From CAZUDO01 sp964618895 (GTDB lineage Bacteria; Desulfobacterota; Binatia; DP-6), in assembly GCA_964618895.1 (NCBI GenBank), contig CAZUDO010000057.1, positions 243,581-307,580 of the forward strand: a DNA stretch of 64,000 bases, given 5' to 3'. Under the pieces are notes generated by a model, which searched no databases, was not told the DNA's origin, and was given only the letters and a program-made list of their open reading frames with translations. Shown piece after piece: positions 16,638-25,140 of this stretch (the stretch's first letter is position 1; every line of letters starts with the position of its first letter). The position numbers were made by a program, and so were the translations under genes.

Positions 16638-16651
16638 GCAAGGGGCGTGCC
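16638..16651 (-). promoter_or_regulatory. Sigma-54 promoter of the minus-strand Tad operon
   Basis: On the minus strand GGCACGCCCCTTGC fits GGCAC-N5-TTGC exactly, with GG (-24) and GC (-12) ten bases apart. Predicted transcription start is about 16627, some 44 bases before the activator ATG at 16583. It is a better match than the pilin promoter at 3451. Confidence 0.75.
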
Positions 16652-16652
16652 G

Positions 16653-16720
16653 TGTGTCGACGGCTGCCACAGGCGACACACTATCGGCACACTCGACGGG
16701 GAAAATGAGTGTGCCGGCAC
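16653..16720. promoter_or_regulatory. Cluster of inverted repeats upstream of the activator promoter
   Basis: Three inverted repeats lie directly upstream of the -24 element: TGTGTCG/CGACACA (16653-16659 and 16674-16680), CGGCACACTC/GAGTGTGCCG (16685-16694 and 16707-16716, 10-bp arms), and the palindrome GTGCCGGCAC (16711-16720). The spacing and the half-site shared with 3336-3347 suggest activator binding. The rest of the gap to 17045 shows no gene. Confidence 0.5.
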
Positions 16721-17045
16721 GAGGTTGGCATCCGGCGGGGGCGCTGCGCCAGATGCCGTGCGGCGCCACTGCGGGTGCCGGAGCCCGTCACGCCGGTAAC
16801 GATCGACGCGATTGTGGCGGTCGGCCGAGCGGCGGGGCCCCGGCGGGTCGGGTCCGGGCCCGGGTCCGTGCGGGCGAGACGGCCCGGGGGGCGGGGGCCG
16901 TTCGCCGCGCGCGGGTCCGGGGCGCGGAGCGTCTGCGCCGCGCGATCAGCGCGCGGGAGGGTGTGCCAGACCTTATGGGCGGGCGGGCACGGGGATGGTG
17001 GCGGCACACCGGGCGCGGCAGGGCCGCACCCGGTGCGTCGGGGTG

Positions 17046-17270
17046 CTACTCGCCGAGGGAGCCGGCGCGGGCGAGCATGTCGTCGTTCAGGCCGCGCTTG
17101 CGGGCCAGGTCCTGGATTGCCTTCCACGCCAGCTTGCTCGGCTCGGCGTGGGCGTTCTCCCAGCGGTTGACGGTGGAGACCGTGACCGCGATCTCGTGCG
17201 CGAACTCCTCCTGGGTCATCGCGAGCTTCTGGCGCAGCGTGCGGATGAGGCTTCCGGCGTTCTCGTCCAT
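17046..17270 (-). CDS. Small XRE-family HTH regulator
   Basis: The 74-residue protein has a helix-turn-helix: LIRTLRQKLAMTQEEFAHEIAVTVSTVNRWENAHAEPS matches the XRE/Cro-C1 family, with the recognition helix around VSTVNRWENA. It consists of little besides the domain. The start at 17270 (MDENAGS) is preferred; a 109-residue version from 17375 has an unconvincing Pro/Arg-rich extension. It sits alone between the Tad locus and the divergent transport operon, so it may regulate either. XRE proteins of this type often pair with a toxin, but none is adjacent. Confidence 0.8.
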   Translation of the reverse strand: MDENAGSLIRTLRQKLAMTQEEFAHEIAVTVSTVNRWENAHAEPSKLAWKAIQDLARKRGLNDDMLARAGSLGE

Positions 17271-17470
17271 GGTCGATCCTGCCTTCGTGGGTAATCGCCC
17301 CGTAGGGCGGGGTCCGGTAGGCGGCAGCAAGTGACGTGCCACCAGCGTGCGCAGAGAATGGTGGGCCTTCCCCACGTTCGGCTGTGACGGCTGCGGCGAA
17401 AAAGTGTGTCAGCGATCAAGAATCGTCACCTGCTTCCGGCGTCGATGCGGCCTGTGCTAGTCAGCCGGCC

Positions 17471-17974
17471 ATGGGCTCGATGCGATCGATCGCGGTGCTC
17501 GGCGTGCTCGCGATGATGCTGTGCGGAGTGCGTGCCGGCGCCGGCACGCTCACCCCCGAGGAGACGGTCCGACGCTATCTGCAGTCGATGAAGGACCAGA
17601 AGGCCGACGCCGCCTACGACCTGGTGTCGAAGGCGATGCGGGGGGGCAAGGGCAGGGCGCAGTGGGTCAAGGACCAAGCCGAGGGGATGGCGTTCGCGGA
17701 GGTGAAGATCTTCGATTTCGAGGTCTTCCCGGCCAAGATCGAGGGCGACAAGGCCTTCGTCCCGAACGTGCTCTCGTCCCAGGACCGCTTCGTGAACCAG
17801 CTCGGGTTGACCGAGCACGAGCTCTACACCCTGGTGCGCGAGGACGGCGCCTGGAAGGTAGACGAGCAGCTGATCGTCGAGCCGCCGGACATTCCCAAGT
17901 GGTTCACGCGGGCCGAGAAGGGTCCCACACCCGGCGGGACCGCCAGCCCGAGCGCGCCTGGGCCTCCCCATTGA
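17471..17974 (+). CDS. Small secreted protein, DUF4878-like
   Basis: The 167-residue product has a signal peptide (MGSMRSIAVLGVLAMMLCGVRAGA) and a compact alpha/beta domain starting LTPEETVRRYLQSMKDQKADAAYDLVSKAM. That pattern is typical of NTF2-like/DUF4878 periplasmic or lipoprotein domains (one helix, then a cone-shaped sheet). The C-terminus is Pro/Gly-rich. The start at 17471 is chosen for the signal peptide. It is the first gene of the plus-strand transport operon, 71 bases before the YCF48 gene. Role unknown; an accessory subunit of the export system is a guess. Confidence 0.65.
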   Translation: MGSMRSIAVLGVLAMMLCGVRAGAGTLTPEETVRRYLQSMKDQKADAAYDLVSKAMRGGKGRAQWVKDQAEGMAFAEVKIFDFEVFPAKIEGDKAFVPNVLSSQDRFVNQLGLTEHELYTLVREDGAWKVDEQLIVEPPDIPKWFTRAEKGPTPGGTASPSAPGPPH

Positions 17975-18045
17975 CAGCGCAAGAGCGGGTTTGTTACCGG
18001 CGGGCGATGGGACCGTCCCTTCACGGCCCCGGGGGAGGGGCATCT

Positions 18046-19128
18046 ATGCGTCGCTGGTGCATTCCGGGAGGGCTCGCACTCCTGGCGGTCGGGCTCGGCT
18101 GTCACCGCGAGGTCGAGATGATCCCGCTGATCGAGCGCACCATCTACCCCACCGACCGCTTCTACGACGTGCAGGCGCTGTCCACCGACCGGGCCTTCGT
18201 GGTGGGCTACGGCGGGAAGATCCTCGAGACCGGCGACGGCGGGCGGACGTGGGAGACGCGCCCGAGCGGCGTGGACAACGCGCTCTACAGCGTCCGCTTC
18301 ACGGACGAGCGCCACGGGTGGATCGCCGGCCAGGACGGCGTTGTCCTGCACACGGACGACGGCGGCAAGAGCTGGCAGAAGCAGGAGGCGAACGCGTACA
18401 TCGAGGAAGGGGGCGTTCGGCAGCCCGTGTACCTGTTTGCGCTGCACGCCGTGGACAACGACCACGCTTGGGCCGTCGGCGACCGCTCGATCCTCACGTC
18501 GACCGCCGATGGGGGACGGACCTGGCGGTCACGGAAGGTGGCGATGGAACTCGACGTGTCCGGGGGTGAGAGCCTCGCCTCGGCCGATCCGATCCTCTAC
18601 GACGTGAAGTTCATCGACCTGCAGCATGGCTGGATCGTCGGCGAGTTCGGCAAAATCCTGTATACCGCAGACGGCGGCGAGACCTGGCGCGAGCAGGAGC
18701 GCACGCTCATGGAGGGCACCGGCATCTTCGACCTGCTGGACCTCCCCACGCTGTTCAGCGTGCACGCGATCGACGGGCAGAAGGTAGTCGCCTCGGGCCT
18801 GGAAGGGCGCCTGGCGCGCACGACGGACGGTGGACAGCGGTGGACGTTCGACGCGGTCGAGGTGGACGAGGTGCCGCTGGTCGACCCGCTGTTCGAGGTA
18901 GTGGAGTTTCCCGACGGCTCCGGGTGGGCTGCCGGCGCGGCGGGCGAGGTCCTCCGGCGCGAGGCGGGCGACAGCGCCTGGAAGCGGGCCAAGCTTGGCC
19001 AGGACGTGCTGACGTGGCTGCACGGCGTGAGTTTCTCGGACCAGCAGCACGGGTGGCTCGTGGGCGGATATGGGTTGATCTTCCGGACCACCGACGGCGG
19101 CAAGAGCTGGCTTCCTTCGCAAGGCTAA
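18046..19128 (+). CDS. YCF48-like beta-propeller protein, exported
   Basis: The 360-residue protein has an N-terminal signal ending GLGC, possibly a lipoprotein anchor but with an imperfect lipobox. At least six BNR/YCF48-type repeats follow (GDGGRTW, TDDGGKSW, TADGGRTW, TADGGETW, TTDGGQRW, TTDGGKSW), each with a HGWIVG-like strand, giving a propeller. YCF48 homologues assist photosystem II assembly in phototrophs; in heterotrophs a YCF48-like gene often precedes an RND permease, as here (16 bases upstream). GGGGGAGGGG before the ATG at 18046 supports the start. It is probably a periplasmic partner of the permease. Confidence 0.85.
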   Translation: MRRWCIPGGLALLAVGLGCHREVEMIPLIERTIYPTDRFYDVQALSTDRAFVVGYGGKILETGDGGRTWETRPSGVDNALYSVRFTDERHGWIAGQDGVVLHTDDGGKSWQKQEANAYIEEGGVRQPVYLFALHAVDNDHAWAVGDRSILTSTADGGRTWRSRKVAMELDVSGGESLASADPILYDVKFIDLQHGWIVGEFGKILYTADGGETWREQERTLMEGTGIFDLLDLPTLFSVHAIDGQKVVASGLEGRLARTTDGGQRWTFDAVEVDEVPLVDPLFEVVEFPDGSGWAAGAAGEVLRREAGDSAWKRAKLGQDVLTWLHGVSFSDQQHGWLVGGYGLIFRTTDGGKSWLPSQG

Positions 19129-19144
19129 GGCGGGAGAGCAGAAC

Positions 19145-21817
19145 ATGAGCAGCGGGACACAGAGCGAGCAGGAGAAGCGGGCGCTCTACTGGCTGGGCGA
19201 GCGGCTCATCGACTACCGCCATGTGGTGTCGATCGTCGTCATCCTGGTCACCGGGATGTTCGGCTATTGGGCCTTTCAGCTGAAACTCGCGACCAGCTTC
19301 GGCGATCTGCTGCCCCAGTCGCATCCGTTCGTCCAGGTCCACAACAAGTACGCGGGCGCGTTCGGGGGCGCGAACAACATCCAGCTGATGGTGGAGGTGC
19401 GCGACGGTGACATCTTCAACGTCCCCACCTTGGCCCGCCTCTTCCGCATCACGGAGGAGATGGACCGGGTTTACGGGGTAAACCACAACCAGATCGACTC
19501 GATCGGACATCGCACCACACGCTACCTGCGCGCGCAGGCGGGTGGTTTCTTGAAGGCCGAGCCGGTGATGACCTCGATCCCCAAGACCGGAGAGGACGCC
19601 GCCCAGATCAAGCGCATCGTGCACAACACGTCCAGCATCTATGGCATCCTCGTGTCGCTGGACGATCGCGCGGCCCTCGTGCGGGCCAACTTCATCGAGG
19701 GTCGGCTGGACCACCGGCGGACGTTCACCGAGATCAACGAGCGCGTCATCCTGCCCTTCGAGCACGGGTGGATCGGCGCCATGATCAAGGGCACGAATCC
19801 CCTCAAGCTGGATCAGCCAGCGCCGGCCGTCGTGGAGACGGTGTACCGCGGCACGGCCGCCGCGGCCGCGGGGCTCAAGGTCGGCGACATCATCGTCAGC
19901 GTGGACGGGGTGGAGGTGGCCGACCGCGTGGGGCTGGCGTCCCGCATCAAGCACGCGGGTGCCGGGAGGGCGGTCGTGCTCGGCGTCAAGCGCGGGGAGA
20001 CGGTCGAGAATGTGAATCTCACCGTCCCGGCGGCTGACATCGAGGTGTACGTCGCCGGTGAGCCGCGCCTCTACGGCTGGGTGTACAGCTACGCCACCGA
20101 CTTCTTCTGGATATTCACGGTGACGTGGTGCTTCGAATGGGTTCTCCGGTGGCTCTACTTCCACGACTGGCGCGGCGCGCTGCGGCCCTCGCTGACCGGC
20201 GTGATCGCCGCCTTCTGGGGGCTCGGCTTCATCCATCTCATCGGCATGTCGCTCGACCCGCTCATCCTGGTGATGCCGTTCATCATCACGGCGCGTGCGG
20301 TGAGCCACGCCATCCAGATGCACGACCGGTACTACGAGGAGTACGAGCGCCACAACTGGAACCAGCGCAAGGCCATCGTGGCCGCCTTCGCCGAGCTCTT
20401 CGTGCCCACCCTGTCCGCAATCGTGACCGACGCGTTCGGGGTGCTGGTCATCATCCTCGTCCCGGTGGTGATGCTGCAGAGGCTCGCGATCGTGTCGTCG
20501 TTCTGGATCCTGGCGATCACGGTGGCCGAGCTCCTGTTGAATCCCATCGTGTACTACTACCTGCGCGCGCCCGATCCGGAGGTGGTCATGGCGCGTGATC
20601 GCGGCTGGTACAAGGCGTTGATCGATCGGGTGTCGGACTGGAACCTGTCGCCGTCTGGCAAGGTGATCACCATCGGTGCCTGGGCGACGGTGACGGCGCT
20701 CGGCCTCTACTTCATGCGCGGCCTGACCATCGGGGACCCTACGAACGCGTCCCCGCTGGTGTGGGAAGATTCGCCGTACAACGTCTCGCACGCGCACATC
20801 CAGGACAAGTTCGGTGGCGTCGAGCCGTTGATCGTGGTGGCCGAGGGCAAGGACCGCGACGCCATGAAAGACCCGCAGGTCCTGCGCACCATGGAGAAGT
20901 TCCAGCGTTACCTCGAGCGCGATCGCGACATCGGCTACAGCTTCTCGTTGGCGGACATTCTGCGCGCCGTCAACCAGGTGTTCCACGAGCTCGAGCCGCG
21001 CTGGGGCGTCATCCCGAACAACTCGCGCGACGTAGCGCAGACGTTCTTCATCTTCTTCTCGGGTTCGCCCCCGACCGAGACCGCGAAGTACGTCGATCCG
21101 AGCTACACCAACTCGCACGTGACGTTCTTCGCCCGCAATCACAAGGGCGACAACGTCGCCCGAATCATCGCGCGCTGTCAGGAGTTCATCGCCGCGAACC
21201 CGATGCCGCTGGCGGAGTTCCGGTTGGCGGGCGGGCTCATCGGCGTCCTGGCGGCCGCCAACGCGGAGCTCTTGGAGAACGACCTCCTCATGAACGTACT
21301 CGGATTCGGCACGATGTACGTGACCGTGATGTTCACGTACCGCTCGTGGGCGTCGGGCGTGTATCTGCTGGCGCCCCTCGTGATCGCCAACATTCTGATC
21401 AACGCGTCGATGGCGGTCTGGGGGATCGGCATCAACATCAACACGCTGCCGCTGGTGACGGTGGGGTTGGGGTTCGGCGTGGATTACGGCCTGTACATCG
21501 TCAGCCGGGCGATCGAAGAGATCCGGGTGAACGGCAACTTGGAGAAATCGCTACGCGAGGCGATGGTCACCTCGGGAAAGGCGGTGAGCTTCACCGCCGT
21601 GGCGATGATTGCCAGCACGACGGCGTGGGCGTTTTCGAACATCCGGTTCAACGCCGTGATGGGAACGATGCTGGCCGGGTGGATGTTTGTCAGCTTCCTT
21701 GCGGAGGTCACCCTCCTGCCGGTGATGATCACGTACTTCCGACCACGGTTCATCACGCGGGAAGCTGCCCGGATGGCGCCGGGATCGAACGTCGCGGCCA
21801 GCGCCGCAGTCAGCTGA
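19145..21817 (+). CDS. RND/MMPL-family permease with an embedded PDZ domain
   Basis: The 890-residue permease has TM1 at about residues 27-46, then a large periplasmic loop, a helix bundle from about 316, a second loop and a final bundle (LVTVGLGFGVDYGLYIVSR carries the acidic residue of the proton relay). Residues about 226-298 of the first loop form a PDZ-like domain (VYRGTAAAAAGLKVGDIIVSVDGVEV), unusual for this family. Related proteins include the hopanoid- and lipid-exporting MMPL permeases. Its neighbours (YCF48-like upstream, DUF1329 at the operon end) suggest export of a lipid or hydrophobic compound. The cargo is unknown. Confidence 0.88.
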   Translation: MSSGTQSEQEKRALYWLGERLIDYRHVVSIVVILVTGMFGYWAFQLKLATSFGDLLPQSHPFVQVHNKYAGAFGGANNIQLMVEVRDGDIFNVPTLARLFRITEEMDRVYGVNHNQIDSIGHRTTRYLRAQAGGFLKAEPVMTSIPKTGEDAAQIKRIVHNTSSIYGILVSLDDRAALVRANFIEGRLDHRRTFTEINERVILPFEHGWIGAMIKGTNPLKLDQPAPAVVETVYRGTAAAAAGLKVGDIIVSVDGVEVADRVGLASRIKHAGAGRAVVLGVKRGETVENVNLTVPAADIEVYVAGEPRLYGWVYSYATDFFWIFTVTWCFEWVLRWLYFHDWRGALRPSLTGVIAAFWGLGFIHLIGMSLDPLILVMPFIITARAVSHAIQMHDRYYEEYERHNWNQRKAIVAAFAELFVPTLSAIVTDAFGVLVIILVPVVMLQRLAIVSSFWILAITVAELLLNPIVYYYLRAPDPEVVMARDRGWYKALIDRVSDWNLSPSGKVITIGAWATVTALGLYFMRGLTIGDPTNASPLVWEDSPYNVSHAHIQDKFGGVEPLIVVAEGKDRDAMKDPQVLRTMEKFQRYLERDRDIGYSFSLADILRAVNQVFHELEPRWGVIPNNSRDVAQTFFIFFSGSPPTETAKYVDPSYTNSHVTFFARNHKGDNVARIIARCQEFIAANPMPLAEFRLAGGLIGVLAAANAELLENDLLMNVLGFGTMYVTVMFTYRSWASGVYLLAPLVIANILINASMAVWGIGININTLPLVTVGLGFGVDYGLYIVSRAIEEIRVNGNLEKSLREAMVTSGKAVSFTAVAMIASTTAWAFSNIRFNAVMGTMLAGWMFVSFLAEVTLLPVMITYFRPRFITREAARMAPGSNVAASAAVS

Positions 21818-21828
21818 GGGGGGGTATC

Positions 21829-21957
21829 ATGGGTCTCTGGGAGTCGGTCATCATCGTCGGCCTCTTCAGCGTCGCGGTCATCGTCATGGACGAGATCATC
21901 CACGCCCGGCGGCGCAAGCGGCGCGAGCGCGAGGATGCGTCCCGCGCCGGGCATTAG
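21829..21957 (+). CDS. 42-residue single-pass membrane protein
   Basis: This small gene starts 11 bases after the RND stop with GAGGGGGGG upstream. The product has one helix (SVIIVGLFSVAVIVMDEII) and a strongly basic cytoplasmic tail (HARRRKRREREDASR), so N-out/C-in topology is expected. No family is recognised. Its position suggests a small regulatory or stabilising subunit of the permease. Confidence 0.65.
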   Translation: MGLWESVIIVGLFSVAVIVMDEIIHARRRKRREREDASRAGH

Positions 21958-22005
21958 GATTCAGGGGGTCCGTGCGGTGCTCGCGAGCTGCGTGCAAACG
22001 CACGG

Positions 22006-23004
22006 ATGGCTCCGCCACGCGCCCCCGAACCCCCGCGCCGGGCTTCAGCCCAGCCCCGGTTTCTGTTGATCGAGATCGAGCATGTGACCAAGAAGTACGG
22101 GGCGCTGCGCGCCCTGGACGACGTTTCGTTCTCGATCGGGCGCGGGGAGGTGGTGGCGCTGCTCGGGCCGAACGGGTCGGGCAAGAGCACCCTGATGCGC
22201 CTGCTGACGGGGTATTTCTCGCCCACGGCCGGGCACGTGCGCGTCGGTGGTCACGACGTGGGCGCGGAGTCCGCGCTGGCCCGCCGGCAGATCGGGTATC
22301 TGCCCGAGCAGGTGAGCGTGTACCCGGAGCTCACCGTGCGGCGGTACCTGGCGTTCGTCGCCGCCGTGAAGGGGCTCGGCCGGCGGGCACGGCGGGCGGC
22401 GGTCGACGGCGTGGTCGCGCGCTGCGGCCTCGGCACGGTCGTGGACCGGCTGGCGGGGGCGCTGTCGAAGGGGTACCGGCAGCGAGTGGGCCTGGCGCAG
22501 GCGCTGATCGGCGATCCCGCGGTCTTGGTGCTGGACGAGCCAACGGTGGGCCTCGATCCGGTGCAGACGGTCGAGATGCGGGCCCTGGTGCGGGCCCTGA
22601 CGAACTGTACCGTCCTACTGTCGACGCACGTCCTGACGGAGGCGAGCGCGCTCTGCTCACGGGTGGTCATCCTGGCGCGGGGACGTCTGCTTGCGGAAGA
22701 CACCCCGGAGGGGCTCGGCCGCCGGCTGGCCGGGCTGGGGCGGCTCGCCGTGCGCGTCGACGGCCCGCTGCCGGCGGTCGAGCACGTCCTCGGCGGCCTG
22801 GTCGGGGTGACGCAGGTCGAGGTGTGCTCGCCGGACGGGCAGGCCGGGGTTGCGTGTGTGCTGCGCGCGGTCGAGGTCGAAGCGGTCCAGCGCCAGGTGG
22901 CGGCCGCGGTCGTCGGCCAGGGCTGGACGCTGCTCGCGCTGCACGCCGAGGCGCCGACCCTCGAGGACGTATTCATCCGCCTGCTGCGCGAGCGCCCGGA
23001 GTAG
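22006..23004 (+). CDS. ABC transporter ATPase (GldA-like)
   Basis: The 332-residue ATPase has Walker A GPNGSGKST, a Q-loop region (GYLPEQVSVYPELTV), signature LSKGYRQRVGLAQAL (KGYRQR in place of SGG), Walker B VLVLDEPTVGLDP and an H-loop STHVLTEA. The C-terminal part resembles the extra domain of GldA/CcmA-type ABC-2 subunits. The ATG at 22006 lacks an obvious RBS; the conserved domain begins at LIEIEHVTKKYG, so a TTG at 22066 is an alternative. It is followed after two bases by the permease, and by GldG-like and DUF4340 genes, a set found with auxiliary ABC systems in many non-gliding bacteria. Confidence 0.9.
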   Translation: MAPPRAPEPPRRASAQPRFLLIEIEHVTKKYGALRALDDVSFSIGRGEVVALLGPNGSGKSTLMRLLTGYFSPTAGHVRVGGHDVGAESALARRQIGYLPEQVSVYPELTVRRYLAFVAAVKGLGRRARRAAVDGVVARCGLGTVVDRLAGALSKGYRQRVGLAQALIGDPAVLVLDEPTVGLDPVQTVEMRALVRALTNCTVLLSTHVLTEASALCSRVVILARGRLLAEDTPEGLGRRLAGLGRLAVRVDGPLPAVEHVLGGLVGVTQVEVCSPDGQAGVACVLRAVEVEAVQRQVAAAVVGQGWTLLALHAEAPTLEDVFIRLLRERPE

Positions 23005-23006
23005 CG

Positions 23007-23753
23007 ATGCGCGGCGCCATCGCCCTGCTGCGGAAGGAGCTGCGCTCGTACTTCGGCTCGCCGCTGGTGTACCTGGTCGGCGCCGCCTTCCTGGCCTACG
23101 CCGGGTACTATTTTCACAGCGACCTCATCTACTTCGTCACCTTCGGGTTCGGCATCAACATCATGGAGAACTTCTGGCAGCTGCTGTTCGTCGACCTGCG
23201 GCTGGTGCTCCTGCTCACCATCCCGTTGCTGACGATGCGCTTGCTCGCCGAGGAGCGCCGGCTTGGCACCCTCGAGCTGCTGCTCACGTACCCGCTGAGC
23301 GACCGCGCCATCGTGGCGGCCAAGCTGGGGGCGTGCCTGATCGTCGTCGCGACGCTGCTCGCCGCCACGCTGGCGTATCCCGTGTGGGTCTATTGGGTGC
23401 AGCCGTTCGCGCTCGAGCCCCTGGTGGCGGGGTATCTCGGCCTCCTCCTGTTCGCCGGGGTGTGCACCACCTATGGGCTCTTCGTCTCGTCGCTCACCGA
23501 CAGCCAGGTGCTGGCCGGCTTCCTCACCGCCCTGCCGCTCCTGCTGCTCTGGCTCCTGTCGTGGAACGAGGCCGCCTCGGCGACGGCGACCGTCCCGCTC
23601 ATCCGCGCCGTGTCGCTCTTCGACCACTTCCAGCCCTTCGCCGTCGGCGTGATCGACCTGCGCGACGTGTTCTACTTCGTGTTCGCGAGCGGGGTGTTCG
23701 TGTGGGCGACGCTGCGCGTGCTGGAGGCGCGGCAGTGGCGGGGTCGGCGGTGA
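23007..23753 (+). CDS. ABC-2 type permease (GldF-like)
   Basis: The 248-residue permease starts MRGAIALLRKELRSYFGSPLVYLVGAAFL, the hallmark N-terminus of GldF/ABC-2 permeases, and has six hydrophobic helices. It contains LLAEERRLGTLELLLTYPLSD, typical of the coupling region. It lies two bases after the ATPase gene. In gliding Bacteroidetes GldFG helps motility, but the same pair elsewhere is of unknown substrate. Confidence 0.9.
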   Translation: MRGAIALLRKELRSYFGSPLVYLVGAAFLAYAGYYFHSDLIYFVTFGFGINIMENFWQLLFVDLRLVLLLTIPLLTMRLLAEERRLGTLELLLTYPLSDRAIVAAKLGACLIVVATLLAATLAYPVWVYWVQPFALEPLVAGYLGLLLFAGVCTTYGLFVSSLTDSQVLAGFLTALPLLLLWLLSWNEAASATATVPLIRAVSLFDHFQPFAVGVIDLRDVFYFVFASGVFVWATLRVLEARQWRGRR

Positions 23754-23766
23754 GCGGGAGGTCCCT

Positions 23767-25134
23767 GTGACGGCGCGCGGGCAGATGCTGCGGGTGCTGC
23801 TCGCCGTGCCGGCGCTCGCCGGCATCTTCCTGCTCGGGCAGGCGATCCTCGATCGCCGGGCGCTGCGCCTCGACCTGACACCCCAGCAGCGCTACACGCT
23901 CTCCGACCAGGCGGAGAAGATCCTGGCCACGCTGCCGGCGGACGTGCGGGTACTGTGTTTCCTGCGCGCGCAGGACCCGCGCAATGCCAGCATTCTCGAC
24001 CTGCTCCGCCGCATCGCGGGGCGGACGCCGCGCGTCCGCGTGGACGTCGTCGACGTGAACCGGAGCCCGGCACTGGCGCGCGAGTACGGTGTCGACTCGT
24101 ACGGCGCGCTGGTGGTCGAGAGCGGCGGGCGCCGCCGGGTGCTGTCGAGCCCGCACGAAGAGAGCGTGATGGGCGCGTTGCTGCAGGTGACGCGCCAGCA
24201 GCGCAAGGTGATCGGCGTGGTGGTGGGGCACGGGGAGGGCGACTTCAACCAGACCGACCGCAAGCGCGGGTTCTCGGTCGCGCGGGCGCTCCTCGAGCAG
24301 GAGTACTACGACGTCCGGCCGGTGTCGCTCCTCGGCGACGAGGTGCCGCCCGAGACCAACGTGCTGGTCATCGCGGGACCGGAGAAGGACTTCCTGCGCG
24401 AGGAGCTGGCGTCCCTGGAGCGCTACCTGCAGCGCCCGGGGCAGGCGCTGATGATGCTCGACCCGCTGCGGGCGCCGGGGCTGGCGGCGTTCCTGCGCCG
24501 GTACGGGATCGACCTGGGGGACGACGTCGTGGTCGACCCGGGCGGCCGGCTCTACGGCGGCGAGTATCTGACCATCCAGGTGCCGGTCGACCGCGAGGCC
24601 CATCCCATCCTGGGGCCGGTCGACGCGCCGGCGCTGTTCTCGCTGACCCGCTCGGTGCGCCACGTCGAGGGCGACCCGACGATGACGGCGGGGCTCCCGT
24701 TCCTGTACGCCGGTGCCCAGAGCTGGGCGACGACGGACCGGGCGGTCGTCGACCGCGGCGCGGCGCAGTTCGTTTCCGGCCGCGACCGTCTCGGTCCCGT
24801 GCCGGTGGGTCTCGACGCCGCCTTCCGGGTGCTCACGCCGCCGGGCGCGGAAGCCCAGCAGGGGCGCCTGATCGTGTACGGCAACTCCGAGTTCGCCAAC
24901 AACTTCTTCATCGAGTTCCTGGGCAACAAGGACCTGTTCGTGAACAGCGTGGCGTGGTTGGCGCACGAGACCGGCGGCATCGCGCACCGGCCGCGCCGGC
25001 AGGAACTCGGTGTGGAGCAGTTCTACGTGTCGGAAGCCGCCGGCGATGCGATCTTCTGGGGGGCCGTGGTGGCCGAGCCGGCGCTCTTTCTGGTGGTCGG
25101 GGTGGCGCTGGTGCTGCGACGGCGGCGGGGCTGA
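23767..25134 (+). CDS. GldG-like ABC auxiliary protein
   Basis: The 455-residue protein (GTG start at 23767) has an N-terminal helix, then the GldG segment LRLDLTPQQRYTLSDQAEKILATLPADVRVLCFL. A long extracytoplasmic Gld_G/IFT52-like domain follows (GVVVGHGEGDF, VLVIAGPEKDFLREELASLERYL) and a C-terminal helix with a basic end (LFLVVGVALVLRRRRG). It partners the permease at 23007. The IFT52-like domain is thought to bind a ligand or polymer in the periplasm; its target here is unknown. Confidence 0.88.
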   Translation: MTARGQMLRVLLAVPALAGIFLLGQAILDRRALRLDLTPQQRYTLSDQAEKILATLPADVRVLCFLRAQDPRNASILDLLRRIAGRTPRVRVDVVDVNRSPALAREYGVDSYGALVVESGGRRRVLSSPHEESVMGALLQVTRQQRKVIGVVVGHGEGDFNQTDRKRGFSVARALLEQEYYDVRPVSLLGDEVPPETNVLVIAGPEKDFLREELASLERYLQRPGQALMMLDPLRAPGLAAFLRRYGIDLGDDVVVDPGGRLYGGEYLTIQVPVDREAHPILGPVDAPALFSLTRSVRHVEGDPTMTAGLPFLYAGAQSWATTDRAVVDRGAAQFVSGRDRLGPVPVGLDAAFRVLTPPGAEAQQGRLIVYGNSEFANNFFIEFLGNKDLFVNSVAWLAHETGGIAHRPRRQELGVEQFYVSEAAGDAIFWGAVVAEPALFLVVGVALVLRRRRG

Positions 25135-25140
25135 GGCGGA

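Noticed and set aside
18755..21142. A 795-codon open frame on the minus strand under the RND and YCF48 genes
   Set aside because: It is rich in Arg/His/Asp with no family motif and lies opposite two clear genes. Long antisense frames are normal in GC-rich DNA.
22006..22065. Treating the first 20 codons of the GldA-like ATPase as a leader peptide
   Set aside because: The segment is Pro/Arg-rich without hydrophobic character. It is either a non-conserved extension or outside the true gene, which may start at TTG 22066.
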